From assembly GCA_029252045.1 (NCBI GenBank), contig JAQXCD010000068.1:1-64000 (forward strand): a stretch of 64,000 bases of DNA, written 5' to 3'. The notes under the pieces were generated by a model, which had not been told where the DNA came from, did no database searches, and saw only the letters and a program-made list of their open reading frames with translations. The translations under genes and the position numbers were made by a program. Positions within the stretch are counted from its first letter, which is position 1, and each line of letters begins with the position of its first letter. Shown one piece after another: positions 1-11,192 of this stretch. This DNA is from Sulfitobacter sp. Its GTDB lineage: Bacteria > Pseudomonadota > Alphaproteobacteria > Rhodobacterales > Rhodobacteraceae.

Positions 1-1
1 C

Positions 2-106
2 GGCAGGCTCAAAGACTGGAGACGTGTCTCAACCCGCTACGATCGCTGCCCTAAAGTGTTCCTGTCAGCAATCGCTCTCGCCGCAACCGTCATATTCTGG
101 TTATGA
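2..106 (+). mobile_element. 3' end of an IS5-family transposase gene (cut by window edge)
   Basis: Reading from base 2 the frame gives a 34-residue tail, GRLKDWRRVSTRYDRCPKVF followed by a hydrophobic end and a TGA stop at 104-106. The pattern of W-R-R, T-R-Y-D-R-C and a hydrophobic alanine-rich finish is the usual C-terminus of the short IS5-family (IS427-like) DDE transposases. Only the tail lies in the window, so the element's integrity cannot be judged. Its position beside two AT-rich small genes marks a minor accessory patch left of glmS. Confidence 0.75.
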
Positions 107-119
107 GTCCTGACCCTAG
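105..119. repeat. Probable IS right end and target duplication
   Basis: GAGTCCTGACCC overlaps the transposase stop, as in many compact IS5-type elements, and is followed by CTAG, a typical target-site duplication for the IS427 subgroup. The left end lies outside the window, so the match of the inverted repeats cannot be verified. Confidence 0.4.
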
Positions 120-175
120 GCTGCTTGATTGGCCTCATTTCGGAGTAGCGCTGGTATTTTTTCAGCAAAGAACTC

Positions 176-505
176 TTAGCCAAAGTTTTTCAGATTTTCC
201 ATTCGCTTAGCTTCATCAAAACGACAGGGAATTTGGGTCTCAATCACCGCAAGAGTAATTGCGCTATCAAAATGAATTTCGTTGTGAAAACGCACAAAAT
301 ATTCAGCCACTAAAAAATTGCGTATTTCTTTGAACCGTTCAGCCTGAATTGTTTGAAAATCTTTAAACAACTCATCGGGCATTCCATCTTCATTAGCCTG
401 CTGTAGCCGCATGTCCGAGCGTTTTTTCATGAGATCTAAAGCCTCACCTAATTTTGCAAAAACTTTATTTTCTAAATTGATAATTTTTTGATCTTCTAAA
501 TTCAT
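176..505 (-). CDS. Hypothetical AT-rich small protein (109 aa)
   Basis: Not recognised. The ATG at 505 is preceded by GGAG with six bases between, so it is preferred over the ATG at 517. The product is charged and mostly helical, with no signal peptide, no membrane segment and two phenylalanine-rich stretches (NFLVAEYFVRF). Codon use is clearly more AT-rich than glmS next door, and the gene lies beside an IS end, so recent acquisition is likely. No function is proposed. Confidence 0.5.
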   Translation of the reverse strand: MNLEDQKIINLENKVFAKLGEALDLMKKRSDMRLQQANEDGMPDELFKDFQTIQAERFKEIRNFLVAEYFVRFHNEIHFDSAITLAVIETQIPCRFDEAKRMENLKNFG

Positions 506-675
506 TTTCTTCTCCATTATTGATTTTCTATAATTAGAATACCAGCGATGGACGATTAAATTTAGGACAACGGTTGATGCTACGTTTGTCCGATTTCAAG
601 TTAGCTTTGAATGCGGTGATCGGTGTCTCAGTCCTTGGGCTGATCATTATGGTTGCGTTTCAGCAAGGCGTGAAT

Positions 676-954
676 TCACCAATTTACATCATGTTTTTGC
701 GAGATTTTGAGACGCACTATAACCAGACTTTCGACCACATTTAATAAAGTGGATGGAGTGTTTCGAGACAATCTTTTGCGGTACTTCAGGAGGGACATAC
801 TAACGTCCTTTCGGTTATATCTACCGCCAGTCCGACTCTTACGAAATCCATTAAAATTTAGGTAGTCTGATATTTCTTGGTAGGATCGACCGTCTCTGTA
901 TTGATTTTCCATCATCGTTAATCGATTTAATTTTTGAGTGTCCAGTTGGATCAA
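676..954 (-). CDS. Small protein resembling the C-terminal HTH of serine recombinases (92 aa)
   Basis: Residues about 20-60 (YRDGRSYQEISDYLNFNGF, then RKSRTGGRYNRKDV) resemble the helix-turn-helix tail found in resolvase/invertase-type recombinases and related orphan proteins, where a 'which-rule-applies' helix is followed by a repeat-pattern helix. The catalytic domain is absent. The start is uncertain: TTG at 954 and the ATGs at 915 and 912 are in frame, none has a clear ribosome site, and the frame stays open to about 1005. It may be a remnant of a longer recombinase brought in with the neighbouring IS. AT-rich. Confidence 0.35.
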   Translation of the reverse strand: MIQLDTQKLNRLTMMENQYRDGRSYQEISDYLNFNGFRKSRTGGRYNRKDVSMSLLKYRKRLSRNTPSTLLNVVESLVIVRLKISQKHDVNW

Positions 955-1027
955 ACCAAGTTTTTTTGAAGAGATAACTACCGAAAAGTCTACAACAATT
1001 CGATAGCTACCATATATTAATCTAAAA

Positions 1028-2848
<1,821 letters not shown>

Positions 2849-2850
2849 GC

Positions 2851-4203
2851 TCAAATGCTCCGCTGTGATTTGGCCTTTTTGGCCTTTAATATATCTCTAA
2901 GTTTCCGCGCCATGCCCGGCTTTTCCACTTGTGGCGCACGCGCCAGCGCAAGTGCGTCCGCGTCGACATCCGAGGTGATCACCGATCCCGACCCCGTCAT
3001 GGCGCCATTGCCGATGTGGACAGGGGCCACCAGCATTGTGTTGGACCCGATAAAGGCACCTGCGCCGATATGCGTGTGGTGCTTCATAACGCCATCATAG
3101 TTGCAGGTGATCGTGCCTGCACCGATATTCGCCCGCGCGCCCACAAAGGCGTCCCCGATATAGCTCAGGTGGTTCACTTTGGCGCCTTCGGCAATTACGG
3201 CGTTCTTGATCTCGACGAAGTTGCCGACGCGGGTGTTTTCTTCCAGCTCTGCGCCGGGGCGCAGGCGGGCGTATGGCCCTACAACCGCACCGCGCGAGAC
3301 GTGGCAGCCCTCCAGATGGCTGAATGCGCGGATCAGGGCGCCGGATTCAACCGTAACACCGGGGCCGAAGACCACGTTCGGCTCAATCACCGTATCGCGG
3401 CCAATGATGGTGTCACGCGCAAGGTATACCGTTTCGGGCGCTTGCAGCGTCACGCCATCCTCCAGCAGTATCGCGCGGGCGCGGGTCTGGAAGGCGGCCT
3501 CAGCATCGGCCAGTTGCGCGCGGGAATTGACGCCCAGCGTCTCGGCCTCGTCGCAGGTGACGGCGGTGGCGGTCAGGCCACGGGTGCGGGCAAGGCCGAT
3601 GATATCTGTCAGGTAATATTCGCCAGAGGCGTTCTTATTATCCACGGCTGCGATCAGATCGAATAGCAGCGCGGCATTACAGGCGATGACACCGCTATTG
3701 CACAGGGTAATGGCGCGCTCGGCCTCGCTTGCGTCTTTGAACTCGACGATGCGTTCCAGTGTGTCGCCGTGCATAACCAGACGGCCATAGCGGCCCGGAT
3801 CGGCGGCCTCAAACCCCAGAACAACAACATCGACAGTGGCGGCGGCTTCCATCATCCGCTCCAGCGTGTCGGGGGAGACAAAAGGCGTATCCCCATAAAG
3901 AACGATGGCTGTGCCGTCGAAACCTGCAAGCGCCTCTTTGGCCTGATCTACCGCCTGTGCGGTGCCCTGTTGTTCGGCCTGCACCACTACGGTGGCCGTT
4001 TCGTCATAGGCGTGGGCGGCGGCAGTGACTTCGGCTGCGCCGTGCCCTGCGACAACAATTGTATGCTCCGGCTCCAGCATCGCGCCCGCGGCCATGGCGT
4101 GCACCAGCATCGGATCCCCCGCAATGGCGTGCAATACCTTGGGGATTTCCGAGTTCATGCGGGTGCCCATGCCTGCGGCAAGGATGATCAGGCTGGTTTT
4201 CAT
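2851..4203 (-). CDS. glmU: Bifunctional UDP-N-acetylglucosamine pyrophosphorylase / glucosamine-1-phosphate N-acetyltransferase
   Basis: Cytoplasmic enzyme that acetylates glucosamine-1-phosphate and uridylylates the product to UDP-GlcNAc. The 450-residue protein has the N-terminal Rossmann pyrophosphorylase signature LAAGMGTRMNSEIPKVLHA near residue 8, and a C-terminal left-handed beta-helix of hexapeptide repeats from about 250 (VVGPYARLRPGAEL, FVGARANIGAGTITCNYDG, GSNTMLVAPVHIG). It lies directly upstream of glmS, so the two committed steps of UDP-GlcNAc synthesis are in one operon; the intermediate mutase GlmM is not in the window. Divergent from the phosphatase gene to its right across about 140 bases. 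Confidence 0.97.
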   Translation of the reverse strand: MKTSLIILAAGMGTRMNSEIPKVLHAIAGDPMLVHAMAAGAMLEPEHTIVVAGHGAAEVTAAAHAYDETATVVVQAEQQGTAQAVDQAKEALAGFDGTAIVLYGDTPFVSPDTLERMMEAAATVDVVVLGFEAADPGRYGRLVMHGDTLERIVEFKDASEAERAITLCNSGVIACNAALLFDLIAAVDNKNASGEYYLTDIIGLARTRGLTATAVTCDEAETLGVNSRAQLADAEAAFQTRARAILLEDGVTLQAPETVYLARDTIIGRDTVIEPNVVFGPGVTVESGALIRAFSHLEGCHVSRGAVVGPYARLRPGAELEENTRVGNFVEIKNAVIAEGAKVNHLSYIGDAFVGARANIGAGTITCNYDGVMKHHTHIGAGAFIGSNTMLVAPVHIGNGAMTGSGSVITSDVDADALALARAPQVEKPGMARKLRDILKAKKAKSQRSI

Positions 4204-4347
4204 GGTGGTTCCGTTCTGCTCTGCTGTTTTTTACTGTTTAACTGATGCACTGCCCCGCGCAAGGTGGGTCTGGATCACTTCGGGTTGCGGGTTGCAACAA
4301 CTCGGGGTGCGCGGTAGGCGGATTATAGTGCAGGGCAGGAGTTGATG

Positions 4348-5019
4348 ATGAAAACAGTGGTATTTGATCTGGACGGCACGTTGGCTGATACCAGTGGTGA
4401 TTTGATTGCAGCGGCGAATGCCTGTTTCCGCGATATGGATGCTGGTGATCTGCTGGATCCGGCCAAAGATGCGGGAACGGCACTGCGCGGCGGGCGCGCC
4501 ATGCTGCGTCTGGGAATGTCGCGGATGGGGCGCGGCGCGGATGATCCGCTGATAGATGAATACTACGATGCGCTGCTCTACCATTATGCCCGTGACATCG
4601 ACACGCATACCCGCCTGTATGATGGCGCGATGGAGGCTGTGACCGAGCTGAAAAAACGCGGTTATCTGGTGGCGATTTGCACCAACAAGCCCGAAGCACT
4701 GGCGCGCGAGCTGTTGACGCGGTTGGGGGTACTGGATGCGTTTGCTGCAATGTTGGGCGCGGACAGTCTGGATGTGCGCAAGCCCGACCCCGAGCATTTG
4801 CGCGAAACCGTGCGCCGTGCAGGCGGTGATCCGGCGCAATCCGTGCTGGTGGGGGACAGCGATACAGACCGCAATACGTCAAAAGCGGCAGCTGTGCCGT
4901 CGATTTTGGTGACATTTGGCCCGTCGGGGGATGATATGGCTGCACTGGCACCGGAGGCCTTGCTGGAGAAATACAGTGATCTGCCTGATCTGGTCGAGCA
5001 GTTGTTGGGAAAGGCGTAG
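4348..5019 (+). CDS. gph: HAD-superfamily phosphatase, phosphoglycolate phosphatase-like
   Basis: A 223-residue haloacid-dehalogenase hydrolase with motif I DLDGTLADT at the N-terminus (Asp nucleophile), motif II as ICTNKP near residue 110, motif III Lys in KPDPEHL, and motif IV VGDSDTD. The helical cap between motifs I and II fits the Gph/PGPase subgroup, which removes 2-phosphoglycolate. GGAG six bases before ATG 4348 makes this the best start; a second ATG at 4345 and a TTG at 4342 lie directly upstream. It is followed after three bases by an aminotransferase gene, so it could instead act on a sugar phosphate in that pathway. Confidence 0.8.
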   Translation: MKTVVFDLDGTLADTSGDLIAAANACFRDMDAGDLLDPAKDAGTALRGGRAMLRLGMSRMGRGADDPLIDEYYDALLYHYARDIDTHTRLYDGAMEAVTELKKRGYLVAICTNKPEALARELLTRLGVLDAFAAMLGADSLDVRKPDPEHLRETVRRAGGDPAQSVLVGDSDTDRNTSKAAAVPSILVTFGPSGDDMAALAPEALLEKYSDLPDLVEQLLGKA

Positions 5020-5022
5020 ACC

Positions 5023-6219
5023 ATGAGTGACGTGTTCAAAGGCAGTTTCACACAGCAAGAGCCGATCCCCGAAGCGGGGATAGAGGCGGCGGTGGCTGTG
5101 ATGCGCAGCGGCCGCTTGCACCGGTATAACACAGTTGCAGGTGAGACGGCCCAGACGGTTCTGCTGGAGCAGGAGTTTGCCGCCTCTGTCGGGATGAAAT
5201 ACTGCCTTGCGGTGGCGTCTGGTGGTTACGCCATGACAACGGCTCTGCGCGCTGTCGGCGTCAAGTCGGGCGACCGCGTGTTGACCAATGCCTTTACGCT
5301 GGCCCCTGTGCCGGGGGCGATTGCGGCTGTTGGTGGCGTTCCTGTGTTTGTGGGGGTGACGCCTGCGCTGGTGCTGGATCTGGATGATCTGGCGGCCAAG
5401 GCGGACCAAGCCGATGTTCTGCTGCTCAGCCACATGCGGGGCCATATCTGCGACATGGACCGCCTGATGGAGATATGTGATGCAAACGGCATCATCGTGA
5501 TCGAGGATTGCGCCCATACCATGGGGGCGGCGTGGAAGGGCAAGCCTTCGGGAACATGGGGCAAGGTGGGATGTTATTCCTGCCAGACTTACAAGCATAT
5601 GAATTCGGGCGAGGGCGGTTTGTTCGTCACCGACGATGCCGAAGTCGCGGCGCGGGCGATCATGTATTCGGGCAGTTATATGCTTTATACCAGTCACCTC
5701 GCCGGCCCACCCAAAGAGGTGTTCGAAACGATCCGCTTTGAGACGCCCAATATCTCGGGACGGATGGATAACCTGCGCGCGGCCATTCTGCGCCCGCAGC
5801 TGGCAGATCTTGCCACCCAATGCGCCCGCTGGAACGAGCGGTACTTTGCCATCGAGGCGGGTCTGCGTGACACAGCCGGCCTGACCGTGATCGAACGTCC
5901 GGCGGAAGAAACCATTGTCGGCTCCTCCATCCAGTTCTTGCTGGACGGCTGGCAGGGCGCGTCGGTGCAGGAGCTGCTGGCGCGCTGCCTTGCGCGCGGG
6001 GTCGAGTTGAAGTGGTTCGGCAATTCAGAGCCTGTAGGCTTTACCAGCAGATATGACAGCTGGCGTTATGTTGATGCACCCGCCATGCCCGACAGTGATC
6101 GCGTGTTGGCAGGGATCATCGACATGCGCGTGCCGCTGACGTTCAGCCTTGAGGATTGCACGCTGATTGCGCGGATCATCCGCGAGGAAACGGGCCGTGT
6201 TTATCAGGCTGCTCCCTAA
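5023..6219 (+). CDS. DegT/DnrJ/EryC1/StrS-family PLP-dependent aminotransferase
   Basis: A 398-residue fold-type I aminotransferase of the sugar-aminotransferase family. Seen: EFAASVGMKYCLAVASGGYA near the N-terminus, the cofactor-binding IEDCAHTMGA, and CQTYKHMNSGEGG, in which the Lys should form the Schiff base with PLP. Members mostly aminate keto-sugars for LPS, capsule or antibiotic sugars, but others act on small amino polyols. No sugar dehydratase or epimerase is nearby, so the substrate is unknown. Coupled to the phosphatase upstream by a three-base gap. Confidence 0.85.
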   Translation: MSDVFKGSFTQQEPIPEAGIEAAVAVMRSGRLHRYNTVAGETAQTVLLEQEFAASVGMKYCLAVASGGYAMTTALRAVGVKSGDRVLTNAFTLAPVPGAIAAVGGVPVFVGVTPALVLDLDDLAAKADQADVLLLSHMRGHICDMDRLMEICDANGIIVIEDCAHTMGAAWKGKPSGTWGKVGCYSCQTYKHMNSGEGGLFVTDDAEVAARAIMYSGSYMLYTSHLAGPPKEVFETIRFETPNISGRMDNLRAAILRPQLADLATQCARWNERYFAIEAGLRDTAGLTVIERPAEETIVGSSIQFLLDGWQGASVQELLARCLARGVELKWFGNSEPVGFTSRYDSWRYVDAPAMPDSDRVLAGIIDMRVPLTFSLEDCTLIARIIREETGRVYQAAP

Positions 6220-6321
6220 TCCCTGCGTGCCGTAACAGGCAGACCTCTATTCAATTAGCCAAGATAAACGCGCCTGCGCGATGCACCTGATATTGTCTTG
6301 TGGGGGCGGGGCCGCGGGTGC

Positions 6322-6351
6322 TTGACGCATGGGATGACTTCTGCAAGTATT
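6322..6351 (+). promoter_or_regulatory. Proposed sigma-70 promoter of the leucine degradation operon
   Basis: TTGACG at 6322-6327 fits a -35 box. About 17-18 bases on, AAGTAT/AGTATT (6345-6351) could serve as a weak -10. It lies 40-70 bases before the ivd start and overlaps the palindrome at 6348-6367, an arrangement suited to repression. Inferred from sequence only. Confidence 0.4.
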
Positions 6352-6367
6352 GAACAACTGTTCAATA
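6348..6367. promoter_or_regulatory. Perfect 9-bp inverted repeat, likely repressor operator for ivd operon
   Basis: TATTGAACA and TGTTCAATA are exact reverse complements with a two-base centre (AC). The 20-bp size and symmetry are typical of a TetR-family operator. It covers the proposed -10 and lies 24 bases before the ivd ATG. No TetR- or MerR-type regulator gene is in the window, so the binding protein must be encoded elsewhere. Confidence 0.6.
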
Positions 6368-6390
6368 AATTCGGTCACGGGAGAGATTCT

Positions 6391-7554
6391 ATGTTCAACG
6401 CCACAATGCAATTCGACCTGGGTGAAGATGTAGGTGTGCTGCGCGAGACGGTTCACCGCTGGGCGCAAGAGCGTATTCGCCCCATGGCGGGCAAGATCGA
6501 TGCGGACAACCTCTTTCCCGCCGACCTATGGCAGGAAATGGGCAGCCTCGGCTTGCTGGGTATGACCGTAGAAGAGCAATTCGGCGGCACGGGAATGGGA
6601 TACCTTGCGCATACGGTTGCGGTTGAGGAAGTAGCGCGTGCGAGTGCCTCGGTCTCGCTGTCCTACGGGGCGCATAGCAACCTGTGTGTTAACCAGATCA
6701 GCCTGAATGGCACGGCAGAGCAGAAGGCGAAGTATTTGCCGAAATTGTGCTCGGGCGAGCATGTCGGCGCGCTTGCAATGTCGGAAACCTCGGCGGGCTC
6801 GGACGTGGTGTCGATGAAGCTGAGCGCGGAAAAGCGCAATGACCACTACCGCCTGAGCGGTAACAAATACTGGATCACCAACGGCTGTGATGCGGACACG
6901 CTGGTGGTCTATGCCAAGACGGACAAGGACGCGGGCTCCAAAGGGATCACGGCCTTTCTGATCGACAAGGACATGAAGGGTTTCACCACCTCAGCGCATT
7001 TCGACAAGCTGGGCATGCGCGGCTCTAACACGGCCGAGCTGATCTTTGACGATTGCGAAGTGCCGTTCGAGAACGTTTTGGGCGAAGAGGGCAAAGGTGT
7101 GCGTGTCCTGATGTCCGGTCTGGACTATGAGCGTGTTGTATTGGCGGGCATCGGTCTTGGCATCATGGCCGCCTGTCTGGACGAGATCATGCCCTATATG
7201 GCCGAGCGCAAGCAGTTCGGCCAACCTGTGGGCAGCTTCCAGCTGATGCAAGGCAAGATGGCGGATATGTATACGGCTATGAATAGCGCCCGCGCCTATG
7301 TGTACGAAGTGGCTAAGGCCTGTGACCGGGGTGATGTGACCCGTCAGGATGCCGCTGCGTGCTGCCTCTATGCCTCCGAACAGGCAATGGTTCAGGCGCA
7401 TCAGGCGGTGCAGGCGATGGGGGGGGCGGGCTATCTGTCCGATAACCCCGTTGCGCGTATCTTCCGTGATGCCAAGCTGATGGAAATTGGTGCCGGTACA
7501 TCCGAGATCCGCCGCATGCTGGTGGGCCGCGAGATGATGGCGGCAATGTCGTGA
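6391..7554 (+). CDS. ivd: Isovaleryl-CoA dehydrogenase
   Basis: FAD enzyme that oxidises isovaleryl-CoA to 3-methylcrotonyl-CoA in leucine breakdown and passes electrons to ETF. The ATG at 6391 follows a GGGAGAG ribosome site and gives 387 residues, the normal length; the frame is open 93 bases further up but that part carries the operator. Acyl-CoA dehydrogenase signatures are seen: [18 protein letters not shown], the C-terminal [20 protein letters not shown] and [14 protein letters not shown]. The Glu in [11 protein letters not shown] matches the catalytic base position peculiar to isovaleryl-CoA dehydrogenases, which favours ivd over short-chain or glutaryl enzymes. First gene of the leucine operon. 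Confidence 0.95.
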   Translation: MFNATMQFDLGEDVGVLRETVHRWAQERIRPMAGKIDADNLFPADLWQEMGSLGLLGMTVEEQFGGTGMGYLAHTVAVEEVARASASVSLSYGAHSNLCVNQISLNGTAEQKAKYLPKLCSGEHVGALAMSETSAGSDVVSMKLSAEKRNDHYRLSGNKYWITNGCDADTLVVYAKTDKDAGSKGITAFLIDKDMKGFTTSAHFDKLGMRGSNTAELIFDDCEVPFENVLGEEGKGVRVLMSGLDYERVVLAGIGLGIMAACLDEIMPYMAERKQFGQPVGSFQLMQGKMADMYTAMNSARAYVYEVAKACDRGDVTRQDAAACCLYASEQAMVQAHQAVQAMGGAGYLSDNPVARIFRDAKLMEIGAGTSEIRRMLVGREMMAAMS

Positions 7555-7579
7555 GCTTGGCACGCGCGGGAATGATGTG

Positions 7580-9097
7580 ATGCAACAGTTGCCGGGCCTT
7601 GATGGAGAGGGGCGCTGGGACATTCCGGCGCGTCTCAATATGGCGCGGCAGTGTTTGAGCCAACCTGGGGACCGCGTCGCGGTAATTGATCTGACGCAGG
7701 ATCAGCGCCGTGATGTGACCTATGGGCACTTGGCGCAAATGGTGGACGGTCTGGCGCGCGCGCTGGCCCTGCGCGTAGAGGCCGGCGACCGTGTGGGTGT
7801 ATTGCTGAGCCAGTCGCCGTGGTGTGTGGCCTCCCATCTGGCAATCTGGAAAATCGGTGCGATTTCAGTGCCTTTGTTCAAACTCTTCAAGCATGATGCG
7901 CTGGCCGCGCGGGTGTCGGATGCAGGGGCTGGTCTGGTTTTGACAGATGCCGAGGGGGCAGCGCTGCTCGGTGATCTGGCAGAGCCATTGCTGGCGGCGC
8001 AGATGGGCATCGGGGGTGATCCGGTGGCGTTTGCTGATACCGGCCCTGATGATCCCGCCGTGTTGATCTATACCTCCGGCACCACCGGCACGCCGAAGGG
8101 AGCGCTGCATGGTCACCGTATTCTGACAGGCCATTTGCCCGGTGTTGTGACCAGCCATGATTATCTGGGGCAGGCGGGTGATTGCCTTTGGACCCCGGCA
8201 GATTGGGCGTGGATCGGCGGGCTGTTCGATGTGGCCATGCCTGCACTTGCGTTGGGCGTCCCTGTTGTGGCGACGCGGATGGCCAAGTTTGATGTGGTTG
8301 AATGTGCGCGTACTATCGAGACGGGCAAGGTGCGCAATGCCTTCTTTCCGCCCACAGCACTGCGGATGCTCAAGGCGGCGGATGCCCGGATAGACGGGCT
8401 GCGCTCTGTGGCCAGCGGGGGCGAGCCGCTGGGCGCGCAGATGCTGGCGTGGGGCCGCGCGGCGCTGGGCGTGGACATCAACGAGTTTTACGGCCAGACC
8501 GAATGCAACATGGTGGCCAGCAGCTGCGGAGCGCAATATCCGGCACGGGCGGGGTGTATCGGCAAGGCTGTGCAGGGCTTTGACATCGCAGTGCTGGATG
8601 GCGACCAGCCGGCAGAGGGCGAGGGCGATGTGGCCATCCGGCGGGGGGCTGCCCCGATGATGCTGGGGTACTGGCAACGGCCTGAAGAGACAGCTGAAAA
8701 GTTCCGTGGTGACTGGATGCTGACAGGAGATCGCGGTGTCTGGGAGGGCGACTTCCTGCGGTTTGTGGGCCGCGAGGATGATGTGATTACCTCCAGCGGC
8801 TACCGCATTGGCCCTGCGGAGATTGAGGATTGTCTGCTGACCCATCCGAGCGTGGCGACTGTGGGAGTTGTGGGCAAGCCCTGCGCGTTGCGGACCGAGG
8901 TCGTGAAGGCTTATGTGGTGGTGAAGGATGGGGCGGATGTGAGTGCCTTCGAGCTTCAGGATTGGGTTAAGGAACGGCTGGCAAGTTATTCTTACCCAAG
9001 GGAAATTGAGTTTTTAGATGCGCTGCCGATGACGGTGACGGGCAAGGTGATCCGGCGGGAGTTGAAGGCGCGGGCTGTGGCGGAGGATTGCTTGTGA
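7580..9097 (+). CDS. AMP-binding acyl-CoA synthetase
   Basis: A 505-residue member of the adenylate-forming family, making an acyl-CoA from a carboxylic acid, ATP and CoA. P-loop LIYTSGTTGTPKGALHGH lies near residue 160; EFYGQTECN, the TGDRG hinge region and the C-terminal catalytic Lys in TGKVIRREL are present. Its place between ivd and mccB suggests activation of isovalerate or a related branched acid, so that free acid can enter the pathway. ATG 7580 is chosen; an in-frame GTG at 7577 is adjacent. Its TGA overlaps the GTG of the next gene. Confidence 0.88.
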   Translation: MQQLPGLDGEGRWDIPARLNMARQCLSQPGDRVAVIDLTQDQRRDVTYGHLAQMVDGLARALALRVEAGDRVGVLLSQSPWCVASHLAIWKIGAISVPLFKLFKHDALAARVSDAGAGLVLTDAEGAALLGDLAEPLLAAQMGIGGDPVAFADTGPDDPAVLIYTSGTTGTPKGALHGHRILTGHLPGVVTSHDYLGQAGDCLWTPADWAWIGGLFDVAMPALALGVPVVATRMAKFDVVECARTIETGKVRNAFFPPTALRMLKAADARIDGLRSVASGGEPLGAQMLAWGRAALGVDINEFYGQTECNMVASSCGAQYPARAGCIGKAVQGFDIAVLDGDQPAEGEGDVAIRRGAAPMMLGYWQRPEETAEKFRGDWMLTGDRGVWEGDFLRFVGREDDVITSSGYRIGPAEIEDCLLTHPSVATVGVVGKPCALRTEVVKAYVVVKDGADVSAFELQDWVKERLASYSYPREIEFLDALPMTVTGKVIRRELKARAVAEDCL

Positions 9098-9537
9098 ATA
9101 CTCAGCACCGTCAGACTGGCAGTGACAGGTTTGTAGCAAGGTTCCGCTGGATTGCGCCTGCTGCCGTTTGGGTAGGTGAGCTGTTCAAGGGACGCTGTCC
9201 TGATTGTAGAGCGGCCATGAGCTTGTCAAATATCGCTGGAAAGCGGGACAGGTCTGGAGAGACTGCAGAATGTCCTGCATGCCATGCGCAATGGGTCCTC
9301 TCGGATAGTAATTTACGGTTCTACTTGAAGTTCGTCTTTTTGGGCTTCCCGTTGGTGTTTCTGTTTACCGGACTAGCGGGGACTGGGCTCGAACAAATTC
9401 CGTTTTTTCACAAAGAGAACGCGCGGGGGATAAACGACAATTTGCACTTTTGGGCTTTTCCCTTTTTGGGGTTCGCCTTTTTCTCGTCATTCGCGTTTTT
9501 CCTGCGCCTTCTTCCTATAAAGAAAGTAAATTCATGA
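9094..9537 (+). CDS. Zinc-ribbon membrane protein of unknown function (147 aa)
   Basis: Starts at a GTG overlapping the synthetase stop (GTGA), with GGAGG seven bases before. Residues C35/C38 and C60/C63 form two CxxC pairs of a probable zinc ribbon (CPDC, CPAC). Two hydrophobic segments follow (about 75-95 and 118-140), the second ending in basic residues. The layout recalls DUF983-type proteins, but assignment is not certain. It is more AT-rich than its neighbours and ends with ATGA overlap on mccB, so it sits translationally coupled inside the leucine operon without an obvious metabolic role. Confidence 0.65.
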   Translation: MNTQHRQTGSDRFVARFRWIAPAAVWVGELFKGRCPDCRAAMSLSNIAGKRDRSGETAECPACHAQWVLSDSNLRFYLKFVFLGFPLVFLFTGLAGTGLEQIPFFHKENARGINDNLHFWAFPFLGFAFFSSFAFFLRLLPIKKVNS

Positions 9538-11138
9538 AACTGTCCTCCCAAGCACTCCCGTCTTCCGAGGTGTTCAAGGCCAACACAGCCGCGCATCTCG
9601 ACGCGCTGGCGCAGGTTCGCGAGGCTGCTGCAGCCGCAGCTTTCGGCGGGGGCGAGAAATCGCGCGAGCGTCACCTGAGCCGTGGCAAGATGCTTCCGCG
9701 CGAGCGGGTGGCGAATTTGCTGGATGCGGGATCGCCTTTCCTTGAGGTCGGCGCAGTTGCGGCGCACGGGCTGTATGGCGGTGCGGCCCCCTGTGCCGGC
9801 GTGATTGCGGGTGTGGGCACGGTGCAGGGCCACGAGGTGATGGTGATCTGCAATGATGCCACGGTGAAGGGAGGCACATATTACCCGATGACCGTGAAGA
9901 AACACTTAAGAGCGCAGGAAATAGCGGAAGAAAATAATCTGCCCTGTATTTATCTGGTGGATAGCGGTGGTGCGAACCTGCCCAATCAGGATGAGGTGTT
10001 TCCCGACCGTGATCACTTTGGCCGTATCTTTTACAATCAGGCGCGGATGAGTGCGAAGGGTATTCCGCAGATTGCTGTGGTCATGGGGTCGTGCACGGCG
10101 GGCGGGGCTTATGTGCCTGCGATGTCGGATGTGACGATTATTGTGAAAGAACAAGGGACTATCTTCCTTGCGGGGCCGCCCTTGGTAAAGGCGGCGACGG
10201 GGGAGGTTGTCAGTTCGGAAGACCTTGGCGGTGGTGATGTACACACGCGCCTGTCCGGGGTGGCTGATTATCTGGCAGAGGATGATGCCCATGCGCTGGC
10301 ATTGGCACGCCGTGCGGTAGGGTATCTGAACCGCGCCAAGCCAAGCACGGTACAGTGGGAAAGTGTCGAAGAACCCGCCTATGATCCAGACGAGATTCTG
10401 GGTGTGGTTCCAGCCGATTTGCGCACCCCCTACGACATCCGCGAAGTCATTGCCCGCACAGTTGACGGCAGCCGATTTGACGAGTTCAAGCCGCGCTTTG
10501 GCGAGACTTTGGTGACGGGATTTGCCCATGTGAAAGGCTGCCCTGTCGGTATTATCGCCAACAATGGCGTGTTGTTCTCGGAGGCTGCGCAAAAGGGTGC
10601 GCATTTTGTCGAGCTGTGCTCGGCCCGCAATATCCCATTGGTATTCCTGCAAAATATCACCGGATTTATGGTGGGCCGGAAGTACGAGAACGAAGGTATT
10701 GCGCGCCATGGCGCCAAGATGGTGACGGCGGTGGCCTGTACCAATGTGCCGAAAATCACCATGCTGGTGGGCGGCTCCTTCGGGGCGGGCAACTACGGCA
10801 TGGCGGGGCGGGCCTATAGCCCGCGTTTCCTGTGGACATGGCCCAACAGCCGCATCTCGGTCATGGGCGGCGCACAGGCGGCGGGGGTTCTGGCGACTGT
10901 GAAACGCGACGCGATCGAGCGCTCAGGCGGCACTTGGTCCGCCGAGGAAGAGGCCGCGTTTAAACAACCCACCGTGGATATGTTCGAGGAGCAGTCGCAC
11001 CCGCTCTATGCCTCCGCGCGGCTGTGGGATGACGGGATTATTGATCCACGCAAGACGCGTGACACGCTGTTTCTCAGCCTGTCGGCCAGTTTGAATGCAC
11101 CCATAGAGCCGACGAAATTCGGCGTGTTCCGGATGTGA
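9534..11138 (+). CDS. mccB: Methylcrotonoyl-CoA carboxylase, carboxyltransferase (beta) subunit
   Basis: Transfers CO2 from biotin to 3-methylcrotonyl-CoA, giving 3-methylglutaconyl-CoA. The ATG at 9534 overlaps the previous stop (ATGA) and gives 534 residues, the standard length. Seen: [40 protein letters not shown], the oxyanion-loop regions [16 protein letters not shown] and [16 protein letters not shown], and [17 protein letters not shown]. These match methylcrotonyl rather than propionyl carboxylases. It partners with MccA encoded 491 bases downstream; the ASCH gene lies between them, which is unusual for an obligate complex. Confidence 0.95.
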   Translation: MKLSSQALPSSEVFKANTAAHLDALAQVREAAAAAAFGGGEKSRERHLSRGKMLPRERVANLLDAGSPFLEVGAVAAHGLYGGAAPCAGVIAGVGTVQGHEVMVICNDATVKGGTYYPMTVKKHLRAQEIAEENNLPCIYLVDSGGANLPNQDEVFPDRDHFGRIFYNQARMSAKGIPQIAVVMGSCTAGGAYVPAMSDVTIIVKEQGTIFLAGPPLVKAATGEVVSSEDLGGGDVHTRLSGVADYLAEDDAHALALARRAVGYLNRAKPSTVQWESVEEPAYDPDEILGVVPADLRTPYDIREVIARTVDGSRFDEFKPRFGETLVTGFAHVKGCPVGIIANNGVLFSEAAQKGAHFVELCSARNIPLVFLQNITGFMVGRKYENEGIARHGAKMVTAVACTNVPKITMLVGGSFGAGNYGMAGRAYSPRFLWTWPNSRISVMGGAQAAGVLATVKRDAIERSGGTWSAEEEAAFKQPTVDMFEEQSHPLYASARLWDDGIIDPRKTRDTLFLSLSASLNAPIEPTKFGVFRM

Positions 11139-11159
11139 TTTCGGCGGGGGTGACATGGG

Positions 11160-11192
11160 TACACCCCCTGTACACCCCCTATACACCCCATG
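11160..11192 (+). repeat. Three tandem 11-bp units TACACCCCCTG
   Basis: TACACCCCCTG, TACACCCCCTA and TACACCCCATG follow each other without gap. The last unit with the next bases also makes an inverted repeat (TACACC, CCAT, GGTGTA; 11182-11197). It lies between mccB and the ASCH gene, just before the latter's ribosome site. Confidence 0.7.

Noticed and set aside
2854-2854. TTG start for GlmS two codons upstream of the ATG
   Set aside because: It would place two extra residues before the catalytic N-terminal Cys.
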